Assembly: GCA_002441055.1 (NCBI GenBank) | Contig: DJWR01000060.1 | Location: 5,819 to 23,470 of the forward strand | Source: Caulobacteraceae bacterium UBA6225 | GTDB taxonomy: Bacteria; Pseudomonadota; Alphaproteobacteria; Caulobacterales; Caulobacteraceae | Reading direction: 5' to 3' | DNA length: 17,652 nucleotides | Shown here: piece after piece, positions 6,258 through 16,009 of the stretch | How the letters are laid out: the number at the start of each line of letters is the position of its first letter | Numbering within the stretch: the stretch's first letter is position 1 | Notes under the pieces: generated by a model | The model's database searches: none | What the model saw: only the letters and a program-made list of their open reading frames with translations | What the model was told of the DNA's origin: nothing | Made by a program: the position numbers and the translations under genes

Positions 6258-7234
6258 CCATGACGCTGGCTGACATCCAGGCCGCCGCCGACCGGATACG
6301 CGGCCACGCCCTTGAGACGCCGCTGATCGAGAGCCCGGCCCTGAATGAACGGGCAGGCGTTCAGGTTCTGCTGAAGGCCGAGACCCTGCAGCGGGTGGGC
6401 GCCTTCAAATTCCGCGGCGCCTATAACCGGCTGGTGCAACTGACGGCGGAGGAACGGGCTCGCGGGGTGGTCGCCTTCTCTTCGGGCAACCATGAGCAGG
6501 GGGTCGCCCTGGCCGCCCGGCTGCTGGGGATTCCGGCCCTAATCGTCATGCCGAGCGATGCGCCAAAGGTGAAGGTCGTCGCCACTAAAGGCTATGGCGC
6601 CGAGGTGCGCTTCTATGACCGGCTGACCGACAGCCGCGAGGCCATCGCCGCCGAGATCGCCGGCCAGCGGGGCTCTGTGGTCGTGCCGGCCTTTGATGAT
6701 CCCCACATCATTGCAGGCCAGGGGACGGTGGGGCTGGAAATGGTCGCCCAGGCGCGGGCCCAGGGCGCAACCCTGGACCTGGTGGCCGCGCCGATCAGCG
6801 GCGGGGGTCTGCTGGCGGGCCTGGCGACGGCGATCAAGGGCTTGAGCCCGCAGACGACTATGGTCGGCGTGGAGCCAGAACGCTTCGACGACACGCTGAA
6901 GTCCCTGCAGGCTGGCGCGCGTCAGGTGATCAAGCCCACCGGCCGCTCCCTCTGCGACTCGCTGGAATCGCCGTTCCCCGGCGAGCTCACCTTCCCGATC
7001 ATGCAGAGAACCGTGGCCGAGGTGGCCGTGGTCAGCGATCCCGAGATCACCGAGGCCATGCGCTACGCCTTCGCCACCCTGAAGCTGGTGGTGGAGCCCG
7101 GCGGAGCTGCGGCCCTGGCGGCCCTGCTGGCCGGCAAGATCGACGTCGCCGGCAAGGGGGCTGTTGGCCTCGTCCTGTCCGGCGGCAATGTCGATCCCGA
7201 GCAGTTCGCCCAGGTCCTGCGCGGCGAGCTCTAA
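6254..7234 (+). CDS. Threonine/serine dehydratase-family PLP enzyme (fold type II)
   Basis: The 326-residue product belongs to the TdcB/serine-racemase branch of fold-type II PLP enzymes, which typically deaminate L-threonine or L-serine to 2-oxo acids and ammonia or racemise serine. K52 in GAFKFRGA is the Schiff-base lysine, SSGNHEQG (77-84) is the substrate loop, SGGGL (182-186) binds the PLP phosphate, and LSGGNVD lies near the end. There is no C-terminal ACT regulatory domain, so a catabolic or racemase-type enzyme is more likely than biosynthetic IlvA. The substrate-loop Glu replaces the Ala common in threonine dehydratases. The start ATG overlaps the VOC stop by four bases; an ATG two codons later is equally possible. 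The downstream efflux gene converges, nine bases away. Confidence 0.88.
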   Translation: MTMTLADIQAAADRIRGHALETPLIESPALNERAGVQVLLKAETLQRVGAFKFRGAYNRLVQLTAEERARGVVAFSSGNHEQGVALAARLLGIPALIVMPSDAPKVKVVATKGYGAEVRFYDRLTDSREAIAAEIAGQRGSVVVPAFDDPHIIAGQGTVGLEMVAQARAQGATLDLVAAPISGGGLLAGLATAIKGLSPQTTMVGVEPERFDDTLKSLQAGARQVIKPTGRSLCDSLESPFPGELTFPIMQRTVAEVAVVSDPEITEAMRYAFATLKLVVEPGGAAALAALLAGKIDVAGKGAVGLVLSGGNVDPEQFAQVLRGEL

Positions 7235-7250
7235 ACTTAGAGTCTAGAGC
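7229..7250. repeat. Short overlapping inverted repeats at a convergent gene junction
   Basis: CTCTAA (7229-7234) and TTAGAG (7237-7242) are perfect inverted repeats around two bases, followed by the palindrome TCTAGA (7243-7248). The block spans the stop codons of the dehydratase and of the RND pump. It is AT-rich and short, so a terminator role is uncertain, but it is the only palindromic signal between these converging genes. Confidence 0.3.
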
Positions 7251-10200
7251 CTGTCCTCCGGCACGGCGGGGCCAGGGGCCTCCCGGGGGGTGATGAAGCG
7301 CGCCAGGCGGGGTTTGAGCCACCGCTCGAAGTCATCGACGAACTCATAGACCACCGGCACCAGCACCAAGGACAGGATGGTTGAGGTGATCAGGCCGCCG
7401 ATCACGGCGACCGCCATGGGCTGGCGGAACTCCGCGCCCTTTTCCAGGGCGAGCGCCGTGGGCAGCATGCCTGCGGCCATCGCCACGGTGGTCATGACGA
7501 TGGGCCTGGCCCGCTCGCGGCAGGCGTCGATCAGGGCCTCGCGCTGGGGCATGCCCTCCCGCTCACGCTCGATGGCGTACTCCACCAGCAGGATGGAGTT
7601 CTTCGCCGCCAGGCCAAGCAGCATCAGGAAGCCGATCATCGAGGGGATCGACAGGGAGAGCTGGAAGGCCAGCAGGCCCAGGAAGGCGCCGCCCACCGCC
7701 AGCGGCAGGGCTGATAGAATGACCAGCGGCTTGAAGAAGCTGCGGAACAGCAGGACCAGCACGGCGAAGATCATCGAGACCCCGGCGAAGATCGCCAGGC
7801 CCATGGCCCCAAATAGCTCCTGCATGGCCTCCAGTTCGCCGGTCTCGGCCGGCGCCACGCCGTCCGGCAGGTTCTGCATGATGGGCAGGGCCTGAACCTT
7901 CTGGTTGGCGTCGCCCAGCTCCACCCCGTTCAGCTCGGCCTGGACGGTCAGCTGACGGCTACGGTTCAGGCGCTCGATCCGGGCGGGACCAGCCTGGAAC
8001 TCCACATCGGCCACGGCGCCCAGGGTGGTGACCTCGCCGGTGGCGGTGGGGATCCGCAGGGCGCGAATGGCCTCAAGATCGGTCCGCGCCTCCTCCGGCA
8101 GCCGCAGGCGGATGGGCAGGCGCCGCTCGTTGATCGTCATCTTGGCCACATTGGCGTCGATGTCGCCGACGGTGGCGACCCGCGCCACGGTGGCGATCTG
8201 CTCAGCGCTGACGCCCAGGCGGGCGGCCTCGGCGGGGCGGGGACGAATGATCAGTTCGGGTCCAGTGGGTGGCACTGAGGGCCGCGGCTCGGCGATCTCA
8301 GGCACCTCGCGCATCTGCCGCTCCAGCTCCAGGGCGGCCTCTCGCAGGGCGACAGGATTTTCGCTCGTGAGAACGATCTGGAGCCCGGCCTGGCCCTGAC
8401 CATCCAGGAAGGTCACCCGGGCGTCGGGAATCTCCCGCAGGGCCTCGCGCATCTCCCGCCGGATCTCGGCGCCGGTCAGGTCACGGCCTTCGTCCAGCAG
8501 GACGGTGACCGTGCCGCTGCGCAGGTCGCTGCCGCCGCCCCCGCCGCCGCCCGGTCCCTGCGCCACCACGGTGGAGCCGATCTGGGCGAAGATGTTGGTC
8601 ACCTCCGGACGCTCATCGAAGGTGGCGGTGATGTTGCGCACCACCTCTTCCATGTGCTCGGCCGTGGCGCCTGGCGGGCCCTGCACATTGACATAGAGGT
8701 AGTCGGGGTCTCCGGCCGGCTGGAAGCCCTGGGGCAGCAGCGGGATCAGCGCCAGGGAGGCGACGAACATGACCCCGCCGGCGATGCTGGCCAGAATGCG
8801 GTGATCAAGCGCCCATTCCAGGGTGTCGCGATAGAGGCCCTTGAAGGGCTTGCGCGGATGGGCCTCGGCGGCTGGCTTGAGCAGATAGGCCGCCATCAGG
8901 GGGGTGAGCAGACGCGCCACCAGCAGGGAGAAGATCACCGCCACCGAGACGGTGATGCCGAACTCCCGGAAGAACTGGCCGGCCATGCCGCCCATGAAGG
9001 AGACCGGCGTGAACACCACCACGATAGAGGCAGTGGTGGCCACGACCGCCAGACCAATGGCGTCGGCGCCCTGCAGGGCCGCCTGGAACGGCCGCATACC
9101 GGCGATGATCCGTTTCTCGATGTTCTCGACCTCGACGATGGCGTCATCCACCAGGATGCCGATCACCAGGGTGAGGCCAAGCAAGGTGACGATGTTGAGC
9201 GAGAAGCCCAGCAGGTCCATCACGAAGAAGGTGGGGATCAGCGACAGGGGCATGGCGACGGCGGCGATGGCCGTGGAGCGCCAGTTGCGCAGGAAGACGA
9301 ACACCACCAGGGCGGCCAGGCCCATGCCTTCCAGCAGCACGTTCTGGGTGGCGTGGAAGCTGGCGCGGGTCTCGTCCACCGACGAAAAGATCTTGGTGAA
9401 GGAGACGCCTTCGTACTGGGTCTCCAACTCGGCCAGGGCCGCAAGGACCCCGTCCTCGACGGCCACATCGCTGGAGTCGCGGGTCTTCATGACCATGAAG
9501 CCGACCACCGGCTGGCCATTCAGGCGGGCGAAGCCCCTGGGCTCCGAGGCGCCATCACCCACATCAGCGATGTCGGAGAGCCGGACATAGCCCCCCTGGC
9601 CGGTGGGAATGGTCAGGTCGCGCAGGGCCTCGACATTGTCCACCGCGCCCAGCACCCGCAGGTTCTGTTCCTGGCCGCCAATGGCCACCCGGCCGCCAGG
9701 CGCGTCGAGGTCAAAGCTGCGCAGGGCGTTATTGACCTGAACCGCGGTCAGCCCGCGGGCGGCCAGCCGGTCGGGATCGAGAACCACATTGATCTCGCGG
9801 GTCACCCCGCCCACCCGGGCCACCTGGGCCACGCCTTCGCGGGCCTGCAGCGCCCGGCCCAGGGTGTCGTCCACGAACCAGGACAACTCCACGTCCGACA
9901 TGTTCGGGGCGGCGACCGCATAGGTCATGATCGGTTGGGAATCGAGCTCGATCCGCTGGACGGTGGGCTCGTCGATCTCCCGGGGCAGGATGGCGCGGGT
10001 CTGGTCGATGCGTGAGCGAACGTCGTCGGTGGCCTTCTGCAGGTCCTCGCCCAGCTCGAACTCGACGCTGGTGACCGAAACCCCCTGGGTGACGGTGGAA
10101 TAGATGTTCTTGACGTTGGGGATGCCCGCAAGGGCGTCCTCCACCGGGCGGGTGATCTGGGTCTCCATCTCCCCAGGGGCCGCGCCGCTCTGGGTGACGG

Positions 10201-10360
10201 TGACGGAGACCGCCGGAAACTGGACGTTGGGATAGAGCTTAACCGGCAGATTCCCATAGGACATCAGCCCCGCGATGGTCAGGGCGATGAACAGCACCGC
10301 CACCGGAACCGGGTTGCGGATGGCCCAGGTGGAAAGGCCAAGGGGGCGGTCCGCACTCAT
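7244..10360 (-). CDS. RND multidrug efflux pump, HAE1/AcrB family inner-membrane transporter
   Basis: This is a 1038-residue proton-driven exporter of the inner membrane and the motor of a tripartite pump. It shows the duplicated RND architecture: TM1 at about residues 15-35, a first porter/docking domain (40-335), TM2-6 (about 340-495), TM7 (about 522-542), a second periplasmic domain (545-850) and TM8-12 (853-1015). The proton-relay residues are present: D405 and D406 in GILVDDAIVEVEN and K920 in LGLAAKNS match AcrB D407, D408 and K940. Length and motifs point to hydrophobic/amphiphilic efflux (HAE1) rather than metal efflux; substrates are unknown. A run of seven glycines (604-610) interrupts the second porter domain. 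The ATG overlaps the adaptor stop by four bases, so the two are translationally coupled. Confidence 0.95.
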   Translation of the reverse strand: MSADRPLGLSTWAIRNPVPVAVLFIALTIAGLMSYGNLPVKLYPNVQFPAVSVTVTQSGAAPGEMETQITRPVEDALAGIPNVKNIYSTVTQGVSVTSVEFELGEDLQKATDDVRSRIDQTRAILPREIDEPTVQRIELDSQPIMTYAVAAPNMSDVELSWFVDDTLGRALQAREGVAQVARVGGVTREINVVLDPDRLAARGLTAVQVNNALRSFDLDAPGGRVAIGGQEQNLRVLGAVDNVEALRDLTIPTGQGGYVRLSDIADVGDGASEPRGFARLNGQPVVGFMVMKTRDSSDVAVEDGVLAALAELETQYEGVSFTKIFSSVDETRASFHATQNVLLEGMGLAALVVFVFLRNWRSTAIAAVAMPLSLIPTFFVMDLLGFSLNIVTLLGLTLVIGILVDDAIVEVENIEKRIIAGMRPFQAALQGADAIGLAVVATTASIVVVFTPVSFMGGMAGQFFREFGITVSVAVIFSLLVARLLTPLMAAYLLKPAAEAHPRKPFKGLYRDTLEWALDHRILASIAGGVMFVASLALIPLLPQGFQPAGDPDYLYVNVQGPPGATAEHMEEVVRNITATFDERPEVTNIFAQIGSTVVAQGPGGGGGGGSDLRSGTVTVLLDEGRDLTGAEIRREMREALREIPDARVTFLDGQGQAGLQIVLTSENPVALREAALELERQMREVPEIAEPRPSVPPTGPELIIRPRPAEAARLGVSAEQIATVARVATVGDIDANVAKMTINERRLPIRLRLPEEARTDLEAIRALRIPTATGEVTTLGAVADVEFQAGPARIERLNRSRQLTVQAELNGVELGDANQKVQALPIMQNLPDGVAPAETGELEAMQELFGAMGLAIFAGVSMIFAVLVLLFRSFFKPLVILSALPLAVGGAFLGLLAFQLSLSIPSMIGFLMLLGLAAKNSILLVEYAIEREREGMPQREALIDACRERARPIVMTTVAMAAGMLPTALALEKGAEFRQPMAVAVIGGLITSTILSLVLVPVVYEFVDDFERWLKPRLARFITPREAPGPAVPEDRL

Positions 10361-11517
10361 TTCGCAGACTCAGTCTTGGCCTTCGGCGCCGGCGCGGGCT
10401 TGGCGCCTTCGGCTTTGCGGACCGGCCGGACGAGATCATTCTCCAGCAGGAAGGAGCCCGCGCTCTCAACCACCAGGGATCCGGCCGGCGGGCCACGGAC
10501 CAGCTCCACCAGGCCAGCCCCCCGGGCCCCGGTGGACACCGCCGCCCGTTTGACCCGGTTGTCCTCGCCCACCACCATGACGCTGGCGCCGTCGCCGTCG
10601 TAGCGCACAGCGGTCTCGGGCACCGTCAGCGTCGCATCGCCACCGCCCTGGAAATCGGCGCTGGCGAAGCCGCCGGCCCGAATGTCAGGCCGGTTGGGCA
10701 GGCTGATCCAGACGGTTCCGAGCTGGGTCTGGGCGTTCACCTGCGGACTCAACAGCCGAACCTTGCCAAGCACGGTCTCACCATTCTGCAGGGCGACCTG
10801 GACAGACTGGCCTGGGCGAATGCGGGCCAGGTCGGCTTCAGACACCTCAGCCCGCAGCTCGATCAGCCCGTCACGGGCGATGACGAACCAGGGCGTCGAG
10901 CCGGCGCCCGACTGGTCGCCGGGCCGGACATTGCGCGTGAGCACCAGGCCTGAGACCGGGGCGGTGACCGACAGACGCGCCTGGCGGGCCCGCAGATCGG
11001 CGAGGCCGGCGGCCTGGGCGCGGACCTGGGCGCGGGCGGTGCGCGCCTGGAACTGGCGTTGTTCGATCTGTTCGTTGGACAGGACGCCCTGATCGACCAG
11101 GCCCTCCACCCGGGCGGCCTGGCTCTCAGCCTGCTCGGCCTGGACCTCCGCCTGGGCGAGCGCGGCCTCCTGCTGCTGCAGCTGCGACTGGAGGAGCGCG
11201 CCGTCGAGAACGGCGAGCGTCTGTCCCTTGCGCACATAGGCGCCCGGCTCCACCAGGACGCGCGCCACCCGGAAGCCGGCGATCTCCGCGCTGACGGCGG
11301 CCTCTTCCCGAGGGACCAGGGGGCCAGAGGCCGAGACCGATCCGGTGATCGGCCGGGCGGCGACGGGCACGACGGTGACCGCCCGGGCCTGCTGCTCTGC
11401 GGTCTCCCGCGGCGCGTCTTCACTGCAGGCGGCGAGGCCAAGCAGGCCAGCCATGAGCACGGCCAGGGCGGCGGGGGCGAGGCGACGGGGCGCCGGAGGG
11501 GTCTTGATCTGCATCAT
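10357..11517 (-). CDS. RND efflux periplasmic adaptor (membrane fusion lipoprotein)
   Basis: This 386-residue adaptor would bridge the RND pump and the outer-membrane channel in the periplasm. It starts with a lipoprotein signal peptide ending in the lipobox LAAC (C31), so it should be lipid-anchored. The order of domains is typical of the AcrA/HlyD group: a first half-lipoyl segment (VEPGAYVRKGQTLAVLD), a long Gln/Ala/Glu-rich coiled-coil hairpin, the second half-lipoyl segment (VTAPVSGLVLTRNVRPGD), then beta-barrel and membrane-proximal domains. The C-terminus is rich in Ala, Pro and Lys. ATG 11517 (or the adjacent ATG 11514) follows a GAGGCGGA site and lies ten bases after the outer-membrane protein stop. 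The frame is open upstream, but those residues overlap the previous gene. Confidence 0.93.
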   Translation of the reverse strand: MMQIKTPPAPRRLAPAALAVLMAGLLGLAACSEDAPRETAEQQARAVTVVPVAARPITGSVSASGPLVPREEAAVSAEIAGFRVARVLVEPGAYVRKGQTLAVLDGALLQSQLQQQEAALAQAEVQAEQAESQAARVEGLVDQGVLSNEQIEQRQFQARTARAQVRAQAAGLADLRARQARLSVTAPVSGLVLTRNVRPGDQSGAGSTPWFVIARDGLIELRAEVSEADLARIRPGQSVQVALQNGETVLGKVRLLSPQVNAQTQLGTVWISLPNRPDIRAGGFASADFQGGGDATLTVPETAVRYDGDGASVMVVGEDNRVKRAAVSTGARGAGLVELVRGPPAGSLVVESAGSFLLENDLVRPVRKAEGAKPAPAPKAKTESAK

Positions 11518-11527
11518 GCCGTCCGCC

Positions 11528-12946
11528 TCAGCGGGCCTGAGAATTGGGAGGGAGGGTCTGGGACGGCCAGCCACCGCCCAGAGCTTTGTAGGTCTGCACG
11601 GCCCGGCGCTGCGCCTGCACCTGGGCGCTGGTCAGCTGGGCCCGGGTGGCCCGCCAGACCTGCTCGGCGCTCAGCGCCGTATTGAGGTCGGTCAGCCCGG
11701 CGTCATAGCCCAGCCGGGCGGAGTTGTAGGCCCGCTCGGCCCTGGCCTCGCCGTCCGCCAGCAGCTCGACCCGGCGGCGATCGGCCGACAGACGGGTCAG
11801 CGCGCTTTCGGCCTCGGCATAGGCAGTCTGCACCACCTTCTCATAGGCGATCACGGCCTGCTCGGTGCGCGCGTCCTGAGCCTTGAGATCCAGCAACAGG
11901 CGGGGAATGTTCAGCACCGGCTGGGAGACCCCCGCCCCGATGCCCCAGTTCTGGGTGGTGGCCGAAAAGCCTGGCTGCTCACTGCGGGAGATCCCCAGGC
12001 CAGGGGTCAGGGTGAAGGTCGGGAAGAAGGCCAGCTGCGCATAGGTCAGCCGGCCGGCCGCCGAACGCACCCGCGCTTCGGCCTCACGCACGTCCGGGCG
12101 CCTGGCCAGAAGCTCGCCTGGCACCGCGGCGGGAACCGGCGGCGGCAGGGCGGCGAGCGGCGGGGTGTCGATATCGTCCAGGGGGGCTGTCCCGCGGCCC
12201 ACCAGCACCAGCAGGGTCCGCTGCTGGGCCTGAAGTTCGGCCTCCAGGCTCTCCACCTGGCTATCGGCCTGGGCGAGCTCGCCGGCCACCCGGTCAGCCT
12301 CCAGGCGCGCGGTCAGCCCCGCCTGCACCCGACGTTCCACAAGGTCGTAGAGCGAGCGCTGGATGCGCGCGCTTTGCCGGGCGTCGGCCAGCTGGATGGC
12401 CAGACCCCGGGCCTGGAAATAGGCGTCGGCCACATTGGCCGCCAGGCTTGCCCGGGCGCCCTCATAGGCGAAGCGGGCCGCGGCGGTGTCACCCTGCGCC
12501 GCGCGGCGGGCGGCGAAGAAGCGGCCGAACAGGTCCAGCTCCCAGCTGACATTGAAATTGGCCTGATAGGCCTCGCTGGTTCCAGAGGTGGCCTGCCCCG
12601 GAATGGCGACCTCCTGACCGTCGACCTGCTCGGTCTCCGTGCGGCGGCCAGAGCCGGTCAACTGGCCCTGGGGCAGGAACGCGGTGAGCGCGCTGGTGGC
12701 CGTCAGTCGCGCCTCGCGCAGGCGGGCCGCCGCACTTTGCGCATCCGGGCTGCGGGTCAGGGCCTCATCCACCAGGGCGGTGAGCTCAGGATCATTGAAA
12801 CTCAGCCACCACTGGTCCAGGACCTGGGCCTCGGCCGAACCCGACACCGGATAGGCCTGGGGAAGCTCGATCACGGCCTCGCGCGGGGTCGCGCAGGCGC
12901 CGAGGGACAAGAGCGTAAGCAGGGCGAGCGAAGTCGACAGACGCAT
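11528..12946 (-). CDS. RND efflux outer-membrane lipoprotein channel, NodT/TolC family
   Basis: The 472-residue product is the outer-membrane component of the efflux system. It has a lipoprotein signal peptide with lipobox LGAC (C18). Two repeats of the outer-membrane efflux protein domain follow: WWLSFNDPELTALVDEAL opens the first near residue 47, and YAQLAFFPTFTLTPGLG, typical of the second repeat, lies past mid-protein. Long Ala/Arg/Glu-rich helices correspond to the TolC tunnel. ATG 12946 was chosen because it begins directly at the signal peptide and has AGGA upstream; earlier in-frame starts would add about 64 residues lacking signal-sequence character. As first gene of the three-gene efflux operon it lies nearest the promoter. 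No TetR-, MarR- or two-component-type regulator gene is adjacent. Confidence 0.93.
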   Translation of the reverse strand: MRLSTSLALLTLLSLGACATPREAVIELPQAYPVSGSAEAQVLDQWWLSFNDPELTALVDEALTRSPDAQSAAARLREARLTATSALTAFLPQGQLTGSGRRTETEQVDGQEVAIPGQATSGTSEAYQANFNVSWELDLFGRFFAARRAAQGDTAAARFAYEGARASLAANVADAYFQARGLAIQLADARQSARIQRSLYDLVERRVQAGLTARLEADRVAGELAQADSQVESLEAELQAQQRTLLVLVGRGTAPLDDIDTPPLAALPPPVPAAVPGELLARRPDVREAEARVRSAAGRLTYAQLAFFPTFTLTPGLGISRSEQPGFSATTQNWGIGAGVSQPVLNIPRLLLDLKAQDARTEQAVIAYEKVVQTAYAEAESALTRLSADRRRVELLADGEARAERAYNSARLGYDAGLTDLNTALSAEQVWRATRAQLTSAQVQAQRRAVQTYKALGGGWPSQTLPPNSQAR

Positions 12947-13031
12947 GGCAGTCCTGGTGGGCCTCGGCCGCGAATCAGAAGGCATCATAGCCCAGCTCCA
13001 GACCTCTGGACCCCAGGGCGACAAAGCTTCC

Positions 13032-13046
13032 CAGACCACAGGTCTG
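13032..13046. promoter_or_regulatory. 15-bp palindrome, candidate operator of the efflux operon
   Basis: CAGACC-ACA-GGTCTG is a perfect 6-base inverted repeat around three bases, in the 209-bp space between the divergent efflux and peptidase genes. A further copy of one arm, CAGACCT, occurs at 12999-13005 and is complementary to AGGTCTG (13040-13046). Symmetry and size fit a dimeric repressor site. On the minus strand an AT-rich TTTATAT (13075-13069) lies just upstream and could be part of a -10 element, which would place the palindrome in the early transcribed region. No bound regulator is identifiable here. Confidence 0.35.
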
Positions 13047-13077
13047 CGACCGGGTGATTGCAGGGGCGATATAAACA

Positions 13078-13112
13078 TGTCGCCCATCCGCACAGTGGCG
13101 CGACACATGGGC
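13078..13112. repeat. Nested inverted repeats upstream of the peptidase gene
   Basis: TGTCGC (13078-13083) is complementary to GCGACA (13100-13105), and the overlapping GCCCAT (13082-13087) to ATGGGC (13107-13112). The two pairings are mutually exclusive. They lie 44-78 bases before the peptidase start and could be alternative leader hairpins or protein-binding half-sites. With GC-rich six-base arms, chance is a fair explanation. Confidence 0.2.
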
Positions 13113-13155
13113 CGCAGATAGGGTCTTAACAACCCCAATCACGTGCAGAGTCATC

Positions 13156-14814
<1,659 letters not shown>

Positions 14815-14826
14815 GGCGCCGGTTCG

Positions 14827-15636
14827 ATGAGTGGGCAGGTGCGCGCCGGCATCGGCGGCTGGACCTTTGAACCCTGGCGGGGCGTCTTCTATCCGAAGGG
14901 GCTGCGTCAGGCTGATGAGCTGGCCTTCGCCAGCGCGCGCCTGCCCGTTATCGAGATCAACTCCACCTACTATTCCAGTCAGAAGCCCGAAAGTTTCGCC
15001 AAGTGGGCCGCAGCGACCCCGGAGGGCTTCATCTTCACCGTCAAGGCCTCGCGCTTCTGCACCAACCGCAAGGTGCTGGCCGAGGCCGGGGAGTCGATCG
15101 ACAAATTCCTCAATCAGGGCTTGAGCGAGCTGGGCGACCGACTGGGGCCCATTCTTTGGCAGTTCATGGCCACCAAGCGGTTCGACCCCGAGGATTTCGC
15201 CAGCTTCCTCAACCTACTGCCGGCGAAGCTTGGGACCCGGCCCCTGCGCCACGCCGTCGAGGTGCGCCATGAGAGCTTCGCCGACGCCGGCTTCCTTGAC
15301 CTGTGCCGGGCGCGCAATGTGGCGGTCTGCCTGACCGAACATGCCGAGTTTCCGATGATCGCCGATCCGACCGCGGACTTCGTCTATGCCCGACTGATGG
15401 CCGGCGATGACGCGATTGAGACCGGCTATGCGCCTGACGCACTCGAAGCCTGGGCGCGCCGGTTTGAGGCCTATTCGGCGGGCGGCGCCCCTGAGGAACT
15501 GCCGCATATTGCGCCGACGCCGAACCTGGCTGCGGGGCGCGATGTGTTCGCCTTCTTCATCAGCGAGGGCAAGGTGCGGGCGCCGGCGGCAGCCCAGGCG
15601 CTGATGGGCCTGGTCAATCCGCAGGTTCGGCCCTGA
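14827..15636 (+). CDS. DUF72 (YecE-like) TIM-barrel protein
   Basis: The 269-residue product matches the DUF72/YecE family, cytoplasmic TIM-barrel proteins without an agreed biochemical function. Recognisable family segments are AGIGGWTFEPWRGVFYP near the N-terminus, EINSTYY (about 43-49), FTVKASRF, GPILWQF, and AVEVRHESF in the middle of the barrel. The length is typical. ATG 14827 begins 12 bases after the peptidase stop; no strong Shine-Dalgarno is seen, so it may rely on coupling with upstream translation. A hairpin terminator follows its stop by 11 bases. No functional link to the peptidase is evident beyond probable cotranscription. Confidence 0.9.
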   Translation: MSGQVRAGIGGWTFEPWRGVFYPKGLRQADELAFASARLPVIEINSTYYSSQKPESFAKWAAATPEGFIFTVKASRFCTNRKVLAEAGESIDKFLNQGLSELGDRLGPILWQFMATKRFDPEDFASFLNLLPAKLGTRPLRHAVEVRHESFADAGFLDLCRARNVAVCLTEHAEFPMIADPTADFVYARLMAGDDAIETGYAPDALEAWARRFEAYSAGGAPEELPHIAPTPNLAAGRDVFAFFISEGKVRAPAAAQALMGLVNPQVRP

Positions 15637-15647
15637 CAGACGAAAGA

Positions 15648-15673
15648 CGCCCCCGCAGCAGGCTGCGAGGGCG
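15648..15673 (-). terminator. Hairpin terminator between converging genes
   Basis: CGCCCCCGCAGC (15648-15659) and GCTGCGAGGGCG (15662-15673) form a 12-pair stem in which one pair is a G-U wobble on the minus strand and a C-A mismatch on the plus strand. Read leftward it is followed by a T-rich TCTTTCGTCT, so it best fits an intrinsic terminator for the small exported-protein gene, 30 bases after that stop. It may also slow rightward transcription from the DUF72 gene. Confidence 0.65.
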
Positions 15674-15703
15674 CCGGATCGTCAAGAATTACGAATTCTC
15701 GAG

Positions 15704-16009
15704 TTAGCTGCCGGGGAACCGCATCGGGACCTTAACCTGGCCCGTCTTGGAACCCATCGGCAGGGCGTCGGCGACGCAAAGCGCGGCCTTGTCGAAGCCC
15801 TTACCCGCGGCGCTGTCCTGCAGGACCTTGCAGTCCGACAGCTTGCCGCCGTCAGCGCTGCATTCCAGCATGACGGTCGCCGCGTCACGTGTATTGGCGT
15901 GCTTGGAAATGCAGCGCGCCATGTTTTCTTCAAACGAGGCCGCCGCGGATGCGGAAGCCAGAACGAGGCTGATGAGGACGCCCCCACCCACTGCGATGAT
16001 GTTTTTCAC
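15704..16009 (-). CDS. Small exported protein resembling a stand-alone TonB C-terminal domain
   Basis: The 101-residue product starts with a signal peptide (about 1-24, ASAAA|SFE) and has no further membrane segment. The remainder fits the TonB C-terminal domain pattern: VMLECSADGGKLSDCKVLQDS, then GKGFDKAALCVAD, then a closing VKVPMRFPG. This is the fold by which TonB contacts outer-membrane receptors, but the proline-rich spacer and N-terminal anchor of true TonB are missing. Four cysteines (C33, C50, C60, C78) could form two disulfides in the periplasm. The start is GTG 16009, with AAGGAG placed seven bases upstream. It is transcribed from the AT-rich intergenic region and ends in the shared terminator. 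A periplasmic or surface role is inferred; the function is unknown. Confidence 0.7.
   Translation of the reverse strand: MKNIIAVGGGVLISLVLASASAAASFEENMARCISKHANTRDAATVMLECSADGGKLSDCKVLQDSAAGKGFDKAALCVADALPMGSKTGQVKVPMRFPGS

Noticed and set aside
8654..10015. Long open frame (453 codons) on the strand opposite the RND pump gene
   Set aside because: It lies wholly antisense to a gene with strong family evidence. Its Gly/His/Gln-rich composition is typical of antisense frames in GC-rich DNA, and it has no recognisable domain.
11345..13057. 570-codon open frame opposite the adaptor and outer-membrane channel genes
   Set aside because: Antisense to two confidently identified genes, with low-complexity Gly/Arg/Gln-rich translation and no domain; a by-product of third-position GC bias.
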